Shown here piece by piece: positions 23,298 through 35,900 of a stretch of 64,000 nt of DNA (positions within the stretch are counted from its first letter, which is position 1; each line of letters opens with the position of its first letter). This DNA is from Rhea pennata (taxonomy: Eukaryota > Chordata > Aves > Rheiformes > Rheidae). The stretch lies in the NCBI RefSeq assembly GCF_028389875.1, contig NC_084669.1:36893190-36957189 (forward strand). Direction: 5' to 3'. A program made the translations under genes and the position numbers. The notes below the pieces were generated by a model. That model did not search any database. It was not told the DNA's origin and saw only the letters and a list, made by a program, of their open reading frames with translations.

Positions 23298-26200
23298 ATG
23301 CAGAAAAAGATGGGAGAAGCCGTCGCCCGAGTGGCTCGGAAGGTGAACGACACGGTGGAGAATAAAAGCGACTCCCTGGGTGAGTTCGGCGCCCCACGCA
23401 ACAGGCAGGAGGATCGGGTGTCCCGGAGCGGGTCCCTTTGCAGCGCTGCCGGCCGGTCTAAATAAAGCCGTCGGCCGCGCCGCGCGCCGCTGGAGAGGTG
23501 CCCGCGCACCTTGCGGGGGGCTCGGACCTTAGCCCTCCTGCCTTGCTCGGCGGCGCCCGGCTCCTGGCCGCTCTCCCGCTCCCCAAATCCACGCCGTCAA
23601 GTTTTTCTGGGTTCTTCCAGTTTGGCTTTCTTATCTTGGTCAGCTTTTGCGGTCCACGTAGGGTTGGTGGGCTCCCTTGCTGATGGGACCTCTGGAGGCA
23701 TCAGATCCGGGCCCTGCTCGAGCTCAGGGCCACATCCCGGCGAGCGAGGGAGGTCTCCACGGATCGGGGGGGGGGGGTGTCCCCACTGCCTCTCCGGGCC
23801 CCGTTCTGGGCTTGACCATCCCTGCGGGGAGGATTTTCCTTGCATCTAACCAGCATTGCCCCTCTCGCAACTCATGCCCGTTGCCCCTCGCCCCGTCACA
23901 GCCTGTCTCGGAGACGCGCCCGGCTCCATCGTCTCCTCTCCCCTCTCCTCTCCCCCCTTCCCCGCGCAGATCTGGCCGAGTGCAAGCTGATGACCTTCCC
24001 CGTGGGCATTTACAAAGCCGTGCGGAGCGTCGCCGACGGGATCCACCGCATCACGCTGGCCAACAACGAGCTCAAGGCGCTCACCAGCAGGTTCATGACC
24101 ACCTTCAGCCAGCTGCGAGGTAAGGGCTGCCCTTCCTTCCCCCCCCCCCCCATGTGCACGGAACATCTCTTTAGGAGAGATGAAGGTCACTGGATCCAGC
24201 AGCAGGAGATTAAGATGCAAAAAAACCCAGTAATATTCTGCACATGAAAGTGCCACGGAAATGCTGCGGCCGGGGCAGGCGCTGGGGCCGCGGCGGAGAC
24301 CTGCGGGCAGCGCGCTGCCTGCCGTCGGAGGGCAGCTTGCTGGCCAGGAGCACATTGCTTTGGGTTTCACAGCGAGCAGCAGCGTGCCTCTACTTAAGCA
24401 TAGTGCGAGTCTCGAGCTAGCGCTGCTTTCCTACCAATACTCTCCTTGAGTACAAACCGCCGTCACTTAGGGGCGAGAAACTGCATGTTTGAAACCTGCT
24501 CCGTTTCCTCTTAATCAGCACGTTTTTCTCGTTGCTCTCCCATATTTCTGCCCCATCAGCTGCTTGCAAGGATCTGCTGCTTTGCAATAGCCGCTCCCCA
24601 CAGCGCGCGCGCACGAGGCCCCGCTCCAAATCCAGGCAGGAGGAAAGGGGCAAACGCCGCAGGATGGGCTAAAGGAGAGCGTCCCCAGGGTGGGTTTTTT
24701 TTTCGCTCCCCAGCCAAGTTGCCGTCACCCAGCCCTTCCTCAGCTTGCCTCGGGGTGCGCCCGGTCTCGGCGGGGCTTTGCGAGGGGGCAGATGCCCCGG
24801 CGATCGCCCGGGTAGGTGCCACCTACGCACACCGGCGTTAGCCTGGGTATTTACAGCGCGGAAAGCTCGGCGCTGCAGGAGACGGGCGGCGTTCCCACGC
24901 GGCGGGTCGCGTTTCCCCCAGCGCGGGTCTCGCACCCTGACGCCCCTCTCCCCTGCCCGAACTGCAGAGCTGGACCTGGAAGGGAACCTCCTGCACCGGC
25001 TGCCAGAGGAGGTGAGATCCCTGCCGCACCTGCGCGCCATCAACCTCTCCCGCAACCGCTTCCGGCGCTTCCCCGAGCCGCTGGCCGCCGTCAGCACCCT
25101 CGAGACCATCGAGCTGGAGGAGAACGAGATCGCAGGTGAGGGGGAGCCCCAGCCCCAGCCCCGCTTCGTTTTCCCACCCCTGCTCTGCTCGCCGGTGCCG
25201 GCGGAGCCCATCCTGGTGGCGTCACGCGCCGTTGAGCCCTCCACCAGTTTGCACCAGTTCCCTGATTTTCACAGGGGAGAGGAGAGGGAAAAAAAAATAA
25301 AAAAAATCAAGCGCCATTCGAGCAGCCCTATTCACCAGGCTGGGACTCTGCACTTTGCTCAGGCATTAGGGACGAGGGCGCTCCCACCAGGTGCTGGGGT
25401 CGGGGAGCCGGTCCCGGGGCAGCACCCGCAGGGTTTCCCCTCTCTCCTGCTTTTCGTGTAGCGCATAAACCCGCCCGAGCGTTTCGCCAAGCAAGTAGGA
25501 GCCATAAAGCTACAAACCCTCCTGCGGGAGCAGCAAAAAGCTGCTCTTTCGCTGACCCTGGAACCGGAGAAAATCTTCTGCCCGCAAAGGAATAGAGAGA
25601 AACAGTTGGAGCAGCTAAAAGCTGGGTGAAAGGGGTGGCTGTTAGCTGCAGATAAAAGAGGTTATTCTAGGAACAAGTTTTCAGAGAACTGGGTCTCGCA
25701 TATCCTACAGCTTGCACGAGTCCCCAAGGAGGTAAATATTAGAGCGAATCAACACATTTTGCTTTTTATCTAGGATCTCTTCGGCTGCGGGTGGGAAAGC
25801 AGTTTTCTGCAAAGCTCTCTGCTGGCATCCAGGTTTTATTAGCAGCGTCAGCTGCTCCCTGGCACCTCCTGTAGAAACCCAACACATGAAATATTGCTTT
25901 GTTCCTCTGTGTGAAAGCCAAGTATGTTTCCTTACTCCTTTTTTCCTCCCATTTTCCAAAGAAAGCTGTGTAGCTGTTAGCTCCCTCGGTAGCTTTGGGA
26001 CCTAATTGGCTGACTTCGGTGGGGCATGACGTGGGAGTCAAGGTCTCCAAACGCTGTTTGTTTGCACGAAGAGCGCACGCTAAGCGAAGGGTGATCGGTG
26101 CTGCAGGGCGACGCCACCACCCCATCGCCGTTTCTCGCCGGACGAGGCCACGCTCCTCCGCCTCTCGCCCAGCATCTCTGGGGCCAGAGTTGCTCCTCTC

Positions 26201-29200
26201 CACAAAAAGGATAACTTTGTTCTTTTCTTACAGCAGGAGAGCAAATACAAGTTAAAGGGCTCAGGTGGTGAACACCAGCTCGGGGCTGGCAGACCCTCCT
26301 CCAGCTAAACATTTTGGGAAGCTGGATGACAGCACATGCTGAATAGCAGCATCTGACCCTGCTGAGCAGGCCTGGCATCAAGGAGCTTTTTGGTCCTACT
26401 CACTCCTGTGCAGCCTGGTCCATCACAGTCCTGTTCTCCTACCACTCTTATTTAAGTAGTGCTGGGAAGGCCAGGTAAAGCCTAGTTCTCCATCATGCAT
26501 ATCCTGCTGCTGAGCCTAGGAGCCTCCAAGAAGATCAGAGGTGTCACCTCCCTGGCATGCTGTCCCATCCAGGAGCACCAAGTGACCAATGAAAGCAGAG
26601 CTTCAGCGTTTCAGTTCTTCTCCATGCAAGCAGAGTCATTTCTTCTGCAGTTGAATTTTCTGGGGCTGTTGTGAATTTCCCTGGAGCATTTAAGATCCAG
26701 CTGCATCTACTGCCATGCCCTGGCTAGGGTGGCTGTGATGTGACCATGCTTGCAGCAGAGCTGTGCTTTGGTGGCAGAAGGTGCTGTGGCAGGTGACACC
26801 CCCTCTCTGCCCCCTGCCCATGCAAGAGTCCAGCTCTCTACAGCTTGCTTACAGCCTGGCTATAGCAGGAGCCCTTGAGGAAACCACCTGCAGGTGGGCT
26901 CAGGCTCATGTAGAGGCACAGGCAGCGCCCGCCGCCTTTTGTAGCGTGGGGCCCAGCTTGCTCTGCTAACGAGCCGGGGCCCCGCTGTGGATAAAAGGCT
27001 GGTGGAAGGCAGAGAAGCCCTCTACAGAGGGTGGGCTAGGTGGGTGGAGGGCTTTTCATCAGCTGGTGGTACTGCACTGGCTGTGTGGGGATGAGAAAGC
27101 AGTGGGGGGAGTAGTCAGTGTGCTGTAGAGCAGATAGTCACAGCAGGGATGAGCACTGGCTGGGCTGATGAAGGGCTGCTGCAATGCGAGAGGGCTGTGA
27201 GCTTGTTGTGTGATGGTGGTAGCTTGCAGAGATGTGAATAATCCTCCTGGAGATGCAGTCAGGGTTGATATGCGACAGCTCAGGGCTAAAGTTGCAGTGT
27301 GGAGACAGTGAGCTGGTTTTCAGCAATGCTTTTGAAAAAGGTTGGCTGGAGGCAGCGCTGGCTGTGGGTTCTTGCAGTGCTCAGGCTGCTGCTGGGTGCA
27401 GGAGCGTGGGTGGAAGCAGCTCTGTGCTCTTGGCTAGCCTCTAGGCAGGTGTGAAGGAGAGCAGTGAAAGCTGGTTGCTGAGTGAATGTGGGTTTCTTGG
27501 GAGGCCAAGCAGGAGTGTGGCTGGGTCTCCTGGGGTCTGGGTTGGGTGCTGCTGCCCAGCATGACCCATAGTGGCTCCAAACCCTGGAGCTAAGAGGTGT
27601 TTGTGCATAGCTTTGGTGTGCAGCTGATCCTGTGCTTTTTGTGCTCAGGATGGTGCTTCAGCCTTCTCCAGCGTGCCTGCTCACCCAACATTGATGTCAC
27701 AGCAAATAGACCTCAAAGTGAAGAGCAGCCCCATTGCAGAGGAGATCCCTGACCTGCCAGCAGCCAGACCGCGGTGTGCTGAGACTGCCCTGTGTGCATG
27801 GTGGCTGGTGCAGCAGGCACAGGCTGGTGCAAGCGGGTGTGTGTGCGTTAGGGACCCCCTGTCCTTGGGTCTGGCATGTCCCCCTCAGTCCAGGGACATG
27901 CAGATACAAAGTGGAGGTTACCTCCTGGGGCTGTGAGGCTCCAACGCAGCGTGGGAATTGCAGCAGAGGGGATGTGGCTGCAGGAAAGCTGAGGACTTCA
28001 TGGGTCTGCATCCCTGCCGGATGGCTTTTTGTCCATGATTCATCATCTGTTAAAGCCCCCTTGACGCTCAGGTGAACTAGCTTTTCTTCACGCTTGCTTC
28101 TGGGGCACTGGAACAAGGCAAGGAACCGCTGCCTCTTGGCACCCTTTGAAACCACGGTCTGGAAAGCAAATGGCTTCAATTTGCCCTGTGAAGGGTGCAG
28201 GTTTTCACGGAAACCTAAAGGAAAAATTTGCAGCCCGGCTCTTAGAGTTGCTTCATTGACTGGGAGGCGTTTCTCCCCGCTGGGGTCGGCGCCGCGAGCT
28301 GCGTTTCTCGAGCCCGCAAGCCGGCTTCGTGCCGCACACGAGTCATCGCTCGTTAACCTGGGGACTGAGCCGTAGGGTCATTTATTGCTTTTTTTAGAAG
28401 CTGGAAGGAAAGCCTTAGCAAGGCTGAGACTTGCGAGTTGGTGTGGTCTCGGCGTAGCAGGAAAAGAGGTGTTTGCTTTGCTTAGCTGCTTAAATCTAAG
28501 CAATTTGGAGTTTATTGCTTGGGGTAACCTCGGAGGCTTATGGGAGCATAAGATTTATCCTAACGCATTGATTTCTGTGCGTCAAGAAGAAAATGCAAAA
28601 TGACACAGCGGAGCCGCGATGAGCGAATCCATCGTGAAGAGCAGTTACAGAAGCCACAGCGGAGAGCGGCCTGATGGGATGCGTGCCGTTACGGAATACG
28701 TGCGCTTCCAGCTCTGTAGCATTGCAGAAAATAGGGCTGTTTTCTGGAGAGAAAAAAATAGCCACCAGAGAGAACCTATGTTTGCGTCTCTTCCAGGATA
28801 AGCTAATCGTCATGGTTTAAAATGCTGTGAGCATCCCACCAGCTCTAATCGCACCAGCACGGAAACGCGGCTAGCTGCAGCGCGGTTCAATAACTTGCTT
28901 TCACCTTACCCTCCCGGTCAGTTTTTTCTCCTTTTTCCCATCGGTTGCGCTGCAAAAAGCAGCAGCAGCAAGAGGAGGAGGGAGAAACCTGGAAGAGAGG
29001 CGGGTGGAAGAGGCTTTTACGACTTCCGAGAAGCCTCGGTACTGTAACTTAGGAAGAAAAACCCGGTTATCAGCAGGCCTAACGCCACCAGGTCAGCTTT
29101 CCACCCCCGCGGGGGGGATTTTTGGGGGACTGCAAGCTAAAAAATGACGGGAAGTGCAGCTCCGCACCAAGTATCGATGGAGTAAATCAGATCTGGGCAA

Positions 29201-29605
29201 AAAAAAAAAAAAAGGATTTCTTTAATTTTGGTGGCCAACGCATCCTCCTCCTCTAGCAGTCCTGTTGCTTTTCTTCTTAGGGTCGACTTTTAAGGTTTAG
29301 GTTTCCGTATCGGCCTCAACTCCCCTTGAGCGCGTCCACGAGACCCGCGAGCGCGGTGGTGCTTTTTTTTATTTTGTTTGATTTTCTCTTTCAAGGGGGC
29401 AGGGAGGACACGGAGTAAGGGAGCGATTGCAACCCGCGGCGCTCTTTGCCTTGCAGACGTGCCCGTGGAGCTGCTGGCCGCCATGCGCTCCCTGCGGCGC
29501 CTCAACCTGCGCGCCAACCCGCTGGGCGCCGAGCTGCGCGCCCTCGCCGGGCCCCTCGTCCCCTTCGAGCTGCTCGTGTCCCCCGAGGGGCCGCCGCGAG
29601 CCTGA
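23298..29605 (+). CDS. LRRC20: Leucine-rich repeat-containing protein 20 (LRRC20)
   Basis: A small LRR protein of unassigned biochemical function. Four coding exons: 23298-23379, 23970-24119, 24968-25135, 29457-29605. All junctions are phase 1 and give 182 aa (human 184). The N-terminus MQKKMGEAVARVARKVNDTVE is polar and helix-prone. LRR blocks follow: LAECKLMTFPVGIYKAV, ITLANNELKALTSRF, LDLEGNLLHRLPEEV, INLSRNRFRRFPE, IELEENEIADVPVE and LNLRANPLGAEL, ending LLVSPEGPPRA. The first ATG was chosen because it lines up with the family start; the in-frame Met5 is a weaker alternative. The last intron is 4.3 kb and includes a CpG-poor segment. It is followed by NPFFR1 on the same strand after about 350 bp. 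Confidence 0.93.
25136..29456 (+). other. LRRC20: LRRC20 intron 3 (4.3 kb), no coding content recognised
   Basis: No exon with family similarity was found. Its composition is uneven: about 26.4-28.0 kb is poor in CpG and rich in TG/CA and GCTG words, while both flanks carry normal CpG. An A-run lies near 29199-29213. Confidence 0.6.
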
Positions 29606-29637
29606 GCCCCCCCCTTCCCCGTCCCCGAGGATCCCCG

Positions 29638-29643
29638 ATTAAA
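29638..29643 (+). terminator. LRRC20: LRRC20 polyadenylation signal (ATTAAA)
   Basis: ATTAAA occurs 33 bases after the LRRC20 stop codon, giving a very short 3' UTR. It lies at the edge of the NPFFR1 CpG island, about 350 bp before the NPFFR1 start codon. No other AATAAA-type signal was seen before that gene. Confidence 0.65.
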
Positions 29644-29989
29644 CGCTCTTGCGCCAACGTGCCTCTCCTGCCTGCCGAGTCCGTTCGTTGTCGCCGAGCG
29701 AGCCGGGACGGGGCCCGAAGAGCTTCCCGGCGAAGAGGAGCGTCCTCCGCCCCGTCGCTTCTCCCCGCCCGCGGCGCCGTCCGGGAGCCGGCTTATCCCG
29801 GGCTTTCCGGGGCCGCGGGGTTGTTCACCTGTACGTGCAACAGGTATCCCCGTCTCCATGGCGACGGGAGGATGCGATACCCCCCTCTTCCCAACCCCCC
29901 CCCCCCCGCCCAGGCAGCCGCAGCGCCGGGAGGGAGCCGGCGGCGGATGCGGCTGCGCTGCCGCGGCGGCTCCGGAGCTCGGGGCCGGC
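29644..29989 (+). promoter_or_regulatory. NPFFR1: NPFFR1 promoter and 5' UTR region
   Basis: A GC-rich interval between the LRRC20 polyadenylation signal and the NPFFR1 start codon, with a C-run near 29888-29908. No TATA box was seen. An in-frame ATG at 29858 could extend the N-terminus if transcription starts far enough upstream. Confidence 0.5.
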
Positions 29990-32900
29990 ATGCCGGCACC
30001 GCGGGCGGCCACGGGCCGCGCCGAGCAAGGTGAGCATCCCGCGGGAGAGCGTCCCCCCCCTCCCCCCGCTCCGGGCATCCCCGCTGCCTTCCTCCCTGCC
30101 GCCGCCTCCTCCTCCTCCTGCCCGAGCCGGGTGGGCGCCCGCCGCGGCGCAGCGCATCCGAGCGGCCCCGGGGTTCGCCCTCTCCTCCCTCTGCCTTTAG
30201 CTCCGCTCGGAAGCGCCCGGGGATTTCTCTGAAGCCCGCCCAAGTTTCGTGCTTGAAACGTCGCGAGCGGCGCGACCGCGGGCTCCGCTAGCGAACCCCC
30301 CCCCGGCACAGCGGGAGCCCCGGGCGCCGCGCCGGGGGAAACGACCGGGCGGAGGGGAGTTGCGGGCCCGGGGGTGGGAGCAGGGTCTGCAGAGCACCCC
30401 GGGCCCTTGCAGGGTTGTCACTGTCAAGACCAAGAGAAGAGGACCCCTTCTGGGTTGCCGTCATCGTTCTTATTTTTATTTTTTTAATGAGTATTGGCCG
30501 TTGAGGACACAACGTGCTGTGACCCCTCCTGTCCTTTCTGCAGAGCCGTTCCACCAGTAAATGGAGGACCAGCAAGAAAAGTAGGACTCGGAGCGGAGAC
30601 GCGGCACGGCTGGTCGTCCCCAGGCCTCTTACCCGCTTTCTTCCCTTTCATGAACTTGTGCACTGGCACTTATTGCCTATGTGCACAGGAAAACATGGGT
30701 GTAAATAAATACTAGCAATAAACACCTCCTAGAGCATTAGAAAAGCGTGGAGGTGAAGGAGATGATCACTTTATCCTCTTCCTACTTCACTCTTCTGCCT
30801 TCCCTTCCTCAGGCCCTTCCAATGGCAGCTGGCCAAATTCCAGCGAGAGCCACCACTTCGGGGAGAACTACACTTTTTCGGTGTACTACCAGCACTCCTC
30901 CCCTGTGGCTGCCATGTTCATCCTGGCCTACACCTTCATCTTCCTCATGTGCATGATCGGTAACATCCTGGTGTGCTTCATCGTGGTGAAGAATCGCCAG
31001 ATGCGGACGGTCACCAACATGTTCATTCTCAACCTGGCCGTCAGCGACCTGCTGGTGGGCATCTTCTGCATGCCCACCACCTTAGTGGACAACCTCATCA
31101 CAGGTGAGTCGGGGAGGGGATGGGGACCCAGGTAACACAAGACACGAGGACACAAGAGGAAAGAAGGTGGTGGATACCGGAGAAAGTCTCCTTTGGCTGG
31201 CGTGGCCTTGGTGTTCAGCGGCAAGGGGAATGACAGATAACATCAGTGCAGTTCTGTGTCCCGCAAATGACATCTAGAGGCTCTTTTTCTCCCATTTCTA
31301 CAATTCTACCCTCAAGACTCCTTCCTGTGGGTGCTTCCCCCCGAACCCCCAGGATGAGGAGGGCAGTTAGCCAGGTCTGATGGAGATAAAAAAGCATGAG
31401 ATTGCCTTAAATCTCTTCAAGAGGAGGAGGCTCTGAGTTACTTTTACTGGGAGGTCTTTTGTCTGTTCTTACCCAGTGAACATGTAGATCATGCTCTAAC
31501 CTGGTTTTTTAGATTTTTCTTCTGCAACCGTGAGAGCAAAACATTTCTTTCTCTTCAAAAACAAAAAAGAGAAAAGCCAAGATTCATGCACGCATACACA
31601 GCTCCAAGGACTTGAAACCTCCCAGGGCTTGGCCCAGCTGCAGACACTCCCGGAGATGCAACGCATCTCTGCAGAACACCACGCGGAGCACTCCGACGTC
31701 CCTTTGGACAAGCCAGTTTGTTGCCAACCGTAGGTGAGAAAAAGAAACGGCGTAAGAGATCACAGCAGAGCAACGAAGAGTAACTGGATAAGCACTCACT
31801 TCCTACACGGATCGCTGAGCCGTCTGACGGCTGCAGACAGAACTGCAAAAACCTCTAGGAGGATTCACTAGCCAATGAAGGGTTTTTTTTCTTTCCCCCA
31901 CAGTTATTTCTAGGGGGAAACATCTGCATTTTAGCACTAGATTGTTTATTCTTTTGTAGCTCTCCCTCTCTTCCACGCTGGCAAGACTCCAGGACGTGCT
32001 GGTAAATAGGAAGGACTAGGAATACAGGGTTGAACTCTGCCTTTGGGAGTCTGCTGACCTCTGGGTGCCATCGCGGGGACCACGGGAGGCAGATCCTAAA
32101 CAGGACCGAGGTGAAACAAGAGCTCCTGCCCTGCTGCTCTTCAGCACGTTGCATCTCCTGATGTTGGTTTCGTCAGCAAGAACGAGCCAAGCCGTGGTCC
32201 CCTCCAGAACCGTTTGCAAAGGGGAGAGTTTCTCCGCAGGAATGATAAACATCCCTTTGGATGCTGGCCGTTCAGAGGGTCCCGGCAAAGTAGAGCCTGA
32301 AGAAACGAAAAGAAAGGTCAGCCTTGGAGAGGCTTTTGAGGAACAGCCAGGGATGAGTCTCATCGCACACGCGCACTCACCCAGGTGTTTCCAGTGCTTC
32401 ACTATTTGCCAATAGAAAGATTTGCAGGAAGTCCAGCTCTTTCTTGTCACTTACTGTGATTTCTTGTCTCACCCACCACTGACATGAAGACCTTGACTCC
32501 ATGTCTCCTTGCTGCCACCTGTAATGTGTCCAAGGACTGCTACTGCTTCTCCCCTCCCTTCTCTGGGTTTCTTCATCCCAGCCTTTCCACCTCCTTCGTC
32601 TCTTCAGTCCTCATCGCGGATTGCCCAGGCTGCTGGGGCTTGCTCCATAGGCAACGCCAGGTTGGGGTGGGCTCCCCAGCAGCGAGCCCCAGTGAGGACC
32701 ACAGAGAGCCTTTTCATAGAAACCCCTGCGGTGCTGCTGGCCTCCTCGCCGGAAGGCTGCTTCCCTTGCCCTCTCCACCGTTGCTCAGCTTGTGGGTTTG
32801 CTTGCCCGTGGCCCTTCAGGCGTGGGTTTCCCTCGAGAGCAAGACGCCTTGCTTCCCAGCCCTCTCCCCACTCCTCACAAACCCCAGGTTTTGAAGGGCT

Positions 32901-35900
32901 GGTTATGGAAGGATTTGCCTGATGCAGGCATGAAAGGAGCTGTGCTGGTCTGAAGCCGCTTGGCGCAGTCCTGCCCGGGGGCTCCTCTTACTCGTGCAGA
33001 GAAGAAAAAATCCTCGGTTAAGCTCGAGCATCTGCCGAGGCTGCTTTTAATTTCTCCTTGCCATTCTCGGCACAAATGCACCTTTTCCAGCAGTCGTTCG
33101 ACAAACAAAGGACGAGCGTGCTCTATTTTACTTATTTATTTTGCACAGCCGCTACAGTGTCTGGGCTTTTTTGATGTTATCTGCAGCTCTTTCACGCAAG
33201 ACTCGGTGCTTATCGGGAAAGACTGATAACGTGGCCTGAAACATGGCACCAAAAGGGGCTTTTTCTACCTTTTATGCCTCACAAGTAGCACAGGCCATAA
33301 ACAGGCCAAGCCAGGCCCTTAGTTACATCTTTTTAACACTTCTATCTCCCCTACCAATAATTGTTATTGCCTCTTACTATGCATTTGCTTTTAAGCAGAG
33401 TTGTTGATAATATTATCAACATATATGTTGATAATAATAATATTAGGCTAAAGTCCAGCTGTTTTTGCCCTCTCTGTTTTAGCTGAACAGTGCTAATAGG
33501 AGGGGGAAAAAAAGGCAATAAAATACAACTTGATTTAGGCAAAGGTTATTTTATAGCTACTATTTTTTTAGGGTTATATAAGCCTGGGCTTTTTCTGTGT
33601 GTTGTTTGACATTTTTCTGGCCAAGTAAGTGTGACCTTAACACTGCATTTACATATTTATCTGAAGTTCAGCTGTGCTCCGACAAGCGTCTTGGAAAGAA
33701 TCCTCTTATTGCACCAGTCCTCTCGCTGCACTGATATAGCTCTGGCTATTGACCTTTCTGAAGATAAAGTCGTGCTTTGCTGCTCCTTGCGCCTGCAGCA
33801 CGAGCACAGCGAAGCTTAGCCGAAGCGGTAACCATCTGCGGCACGGTGCCGGGCCTCCGTTTCCTGAAGCCGCAGCACGGAGATGTCCCCTTGCGTGGGT
33901 GGACATCCCTGCCGGGGAGAAGGGATCTGCAGGGTTGGTTGGCCGTGGTCGGTGAGGTCCTGAGGAGGCCACAGGAGCACCTGATGGTGGAGGGGTAGAT
34001 GGTGGGAGCTCCATCCTGCCCTCCTCTCCTCGCCTTGCACCATACCCCCAGCCCGTGCTCCGGTGGGATGTGCTAGGGAAGGCGATGGTGGGTCCAAATC
34101 CCACCCAGGTGAGCACAGGTCCATTTGCTTGTCTCTTGCTCCCAGCAGGTAAAATTACACAGGATTTGTTATGCAGGAATCGCAGCCTGGAGCCAGATTT
34201 GGTTTTGCACGGGTCTGAGTTTCCAGCACTGTCCGACAGCAGCCTCGTATCCATGCGGTGCCCGCATCTGATTTGGGAACCAGAGCGGGCTGGTGGCAGC
34301 AAGCAGAGCGGCGCTGTTCCAGAGCCCCACTGGGCAGGTCTCTGAAGGCACACCGGGTTTGTGCAGGAATTAAAACCCCCCGATTAGCGTAAGAAGAGAT
34401 CTTCCATCCAGCATGCAGGTAAAGGGCAAAAACATGAGTTTAAAGGATGCGGGTTGCAGAATAAAGGCGGAGGTGGACTTGTCTCCTATCAACTAAAACC
34501 CTCTGTGCAAGGAAATAAAGCCCACACTTAAGTTCACATTCAAGAAAGGCAGGAAAACTGCCCAAGCTGTCCTCAGGGAAGGAGAGAAGCAAGCAACGCT
34601 GTGAACTCAGGTATCGAGCTCCTCTAGCTTCAAAGGTGTCCTAGTACGTTTTTCAGACACACAGTATTTTAAAGGTAAAAGGGATTTTGGTTATATTATG
34701 GCCCTAGGGTAATATAAGGTCTCTTATACTACATGATGCCCTAACTCGCATCCAAAGCTTGGTATCTAGGTTATCTGTGTTTGTATCCGCTTAAATACAG
34801 TAGCCTGTTTGTCAGTTGTTTTATCTTAATATAACATGGACTCATACTATAATGACATGCTTGCACAGCACTTTGAATTGCTGGAAATATCTTAACGGGG
34901 TCAAGATACAAGATTAAAGCTCCCAGGGTTGGTCCTGGTGATAAGAGACCTATGAATGCAAGAGAAACGACAAGGGAGAACATATGTAATGACAGTTTGC
35001 TCATAGATTTTCTAAGAAGCATAATACAGACTTTTTACTTTTTTTTCCCCAAACAACTGTACTGCTAAAGGCCATCTCTGTATGGTAACAAGCCTAAAAT
35101 ATTGTCTACCTTTAGGACCAGGAATTAGCATCCCCCCAGAAATAGGCCAGAAATCATACAGTGGATGGGGACATCTAGAGGAAGCTGCTGATGGATCCAG
35201 CTGAAGCAAATGCATTTATAAACTGTGCTCCGTCCCTTCAGTGGGTTACCAGAAATGGAGAAGCCCTGCAGTAGCTCGGCAGGCTGCCCAGCTCCCTGGC
35301 CGCGGCGCGAGCCAGGCTGCTCGGGGCAATAGCTCGTCTCGTGCGCTGCCAAAAATGAGCATCTGAAAGCGAGAAGTTAATGAGCGTTTCCCGCAGGCTC
35401 TGCATGACGTATGGGTTAGGTAGCCCCTACCTCCTCTAGGGAAAATTTTGCTGCTCTTCTCATTATATTTTTCTTTGAGAAAAGTAGTCAGCTCGGGTTC
35501 ATAATCTCTCCGCCAGTTTGGAGCGCTTCTGATGAGGAAAATCACGAGCCGTGACAGTCTCTTGGCCCACCTCGCCAAGCTGCAGACAGCCTTGGGATGA
35601 TGTTTCGTGGAGCCACCTGACGCTCTCTGTCATTCCAGGCTGGCCCTTTGACAACATCATGTGCAAGATGAGCGGCCTGGTGCAGGGGATGTCCGTCTCG
35701 GCCTCTGTTTTCACTCTGGTGGCCATTGCCGTGGAAAGGTACGTTGGCACACGGGAGCTCTTTCAAGCCTTTGCCCTGCAGGGTGCAAGGACGCAGGGAT
35801 CGGATCAAAGGTCTGCCTGGTTCAAAAGCCTCTCCCAAGTAATGTTCAGGAAGCAGTATCAAGCCAGGGCAAGTACCTCGTGATATAGCCCCTGTGAAAA

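Noticed and set aside
30561-30581. ATG in the NPFFR1 first intron (MEDQQE...) as an alternative first exon
   Set aside because: Its only nearby donor gives phase 2, but exon 2 requires phase 1; the exon ending at 30029 fits.
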